64,000 nt of DNA, taken from positions 2,009,001 through 2,073,000 of the forward strand of contig NZ_CP071454.1 in assembly GCF_017352135.1 (NCBI RefSeq), in the 5' to 3' direction. The notes beneath the pieces were generated by a model. That model was given only the letters and a program-made list of their open reading frames with translations. It searched no databases and was not told where the DNA came from. Shown here piece by piece: positions 63,556 to 64,000 of the stretch. The translations under genes were made by a program, and so were the position numbers. This DNA is from Rhizobium lentis. GTDB taxonomy: Bacteria > Pseudomonadota > Alphaproteobacteria > Rhizobiales > Rhizobiaceae. Each line of letters opens with the position of its first letter. Position 1 is the stretch's first letter.

Positions 63556-64000
63556 AGCTTCCACGGCGCCTTTCCGGAATTCCAGAGTTCTTCCAGATGG
63601 GTGCGCTCGCGCAATGTATCCATCGGCTGCCAGAAGCCGTCATGCTTGAAGGCGGCAAGCTGGTTGTTGGCGGCAAGCCACTCCAGCGGCCCGGCTTCCC
63701 AGATCGTGTCGTCGCTTGGGATGAGGTCGACCACGGAAGGGTCGAGCACGAAGAAGCCGCCGTTGATGCGCTGGCCGTCGCCTCTCGGCTTCTCCACGAA
63801 GGAGGTGATGAACTGGCCTTCGATATTCGTGGCGCCGTAACGTCCGGGCGGGGTGACCGCGCACATGGTCGCCTTCAGGCCGTGATCGCGATGGAAGGCG
63901 ACTTCGGCGGCAATGTCGATGTCGCCGACGCCGTCGCCATAAGTCATGCAGAAGGGTTCGCCTGGTGTCAGATGGTCGCGAATGCGCCCGAGACGGCCGC
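63546..64000 (-). CDS. rfbF: Glucose-1-phosphate cytidylyltransferase (partial)
   Basis: At least 151 residues; the N-terminal half, including the nucleotide-binding motif, lies beyond the right edge. Visible are the GRLGRIRDHL segment, CMTYGDGVGDIDIAAEVAFH with the metal aspartate, GRYGATNIEGQFITSFVEKP, NGGFFVLDPSV and the C-terminal FWQPMDTLRER. It makes CDP-glucose from glucose 1-phosphate and CTP, the first step for rfbG just downstream. Confidence 0.93.
   Translation of the reverse strand, partial: GRLGRIRDHLTPGEPFCMTYGDGVGDIDIAAEVAFHRDHGLKATMCAVTPPGRYGATNIEGQFITSFVEKPRGDGQRINGGFFVLDPSVVDLIPSDDTIWEAGPLEWLAANNQLAAFKHDGFWQPMDTLRERTHLEELWNSGKAPWKLWA

Overview
The window is a GC-rich stretch of alphaproteobacterial chromosome, most probably from the Rhizobium etli/leguminosarum group. 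The evidence is the gene content and order (yejABEF, a BMP-type nucleoside importer beside deo genes, a flp/tad pilus locus, rfbF/rfbG sugar genes), the codon use, and two short intergenic repeat types I recognise as typical of Rhizobiaceae. No species assignment was computed. No rRNA, CRISPR array, transposase, integrase or phage gene was seen. The only RNA gene found is a tRNA-Ser(GGA).

Layout. 1-7123: a peptide ABC transporter operon (yejA, yejB, yejE, yejF) and a D-2-hydroxyacid dehydrogenase, with the start of a divergent secreted protein at the left edge. 7246-11307: single genes (small membrane protein, pncB, a CrpP-like small protein, a KTSC-domain protein), a ParD antitoxin followed by a frameshifted ParE toxin, tRNA-Ser and a small membrane protein. 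11428-23339: a nucleoside uptake and salvage cluster. The plus strand carries the importer (binding protein, ATPase, two permeases), cdd, purine nucleoside phosphorylase, deoC and deoA; the minus strand carries deoB, add and upp, with a retropepsin-like protein gene between the two convergent groups. Together they import nucleosides, split them into base and pentose phosphate, and feed the pentose to central metabolism. 23445-35958: a Tad/Flp pilus locus (two TadE-like pseudopilins and a stand-alone CpaC-N-terminal-like protein on the minus strand; pilA, cpaABCDEF, tadBC on the plus strand; tadD beyond a LysE-type exporter gene).

36101-46145: peptide and amide metabolism (M17 aminopeptidase, MarR regulator, NlpC/P60 hydrolase, amidase, oligopeptide binding protein with two permeases but no ATPase gene, LysR regulator, DmpA-type P1 peptidase). 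A 110-bp element with near-perfect terminal inverted repeats lies between the binding protein and the permeases. 46274-50920: two very small genes, a 979-residue kinase/M23-like/class III aminotransferase fusion, and purU. 51232-56377: a polysaccharide module (acyltransferase, O-antigen-ligase-like membrane protein, secreted GH5 glucanase) divergent from a Wzz/GumC-type chain-length protein. 56438-64000: a small secreted protein, then a minus-strand nucleotide-sugar operon running from rfbF (cut by the right edge) through rfbG, a C-methyltransferase, an rfbC-like epimerase and a glycosyltransferase to a DegT aminotransferase, a CmcI-type methyltransferase and a GNAT acyltransferase.

No wholly unknown multi-gene system stands out. 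The observations most worth a second look are the three-part phospholyase/kinase fusion with a degenerate M23-like middle, the CDP-sugar pathway with a C-methyltransferase and a downstream amino-sugar branch, stacked inverted repeats ahead of the nucleoside cluster, the broken ParE toxin beside an intact antitoxin, and the ATPase-less peptide importer packed with peptidases. All domain names are assigned by reading motifs; no database search was run.
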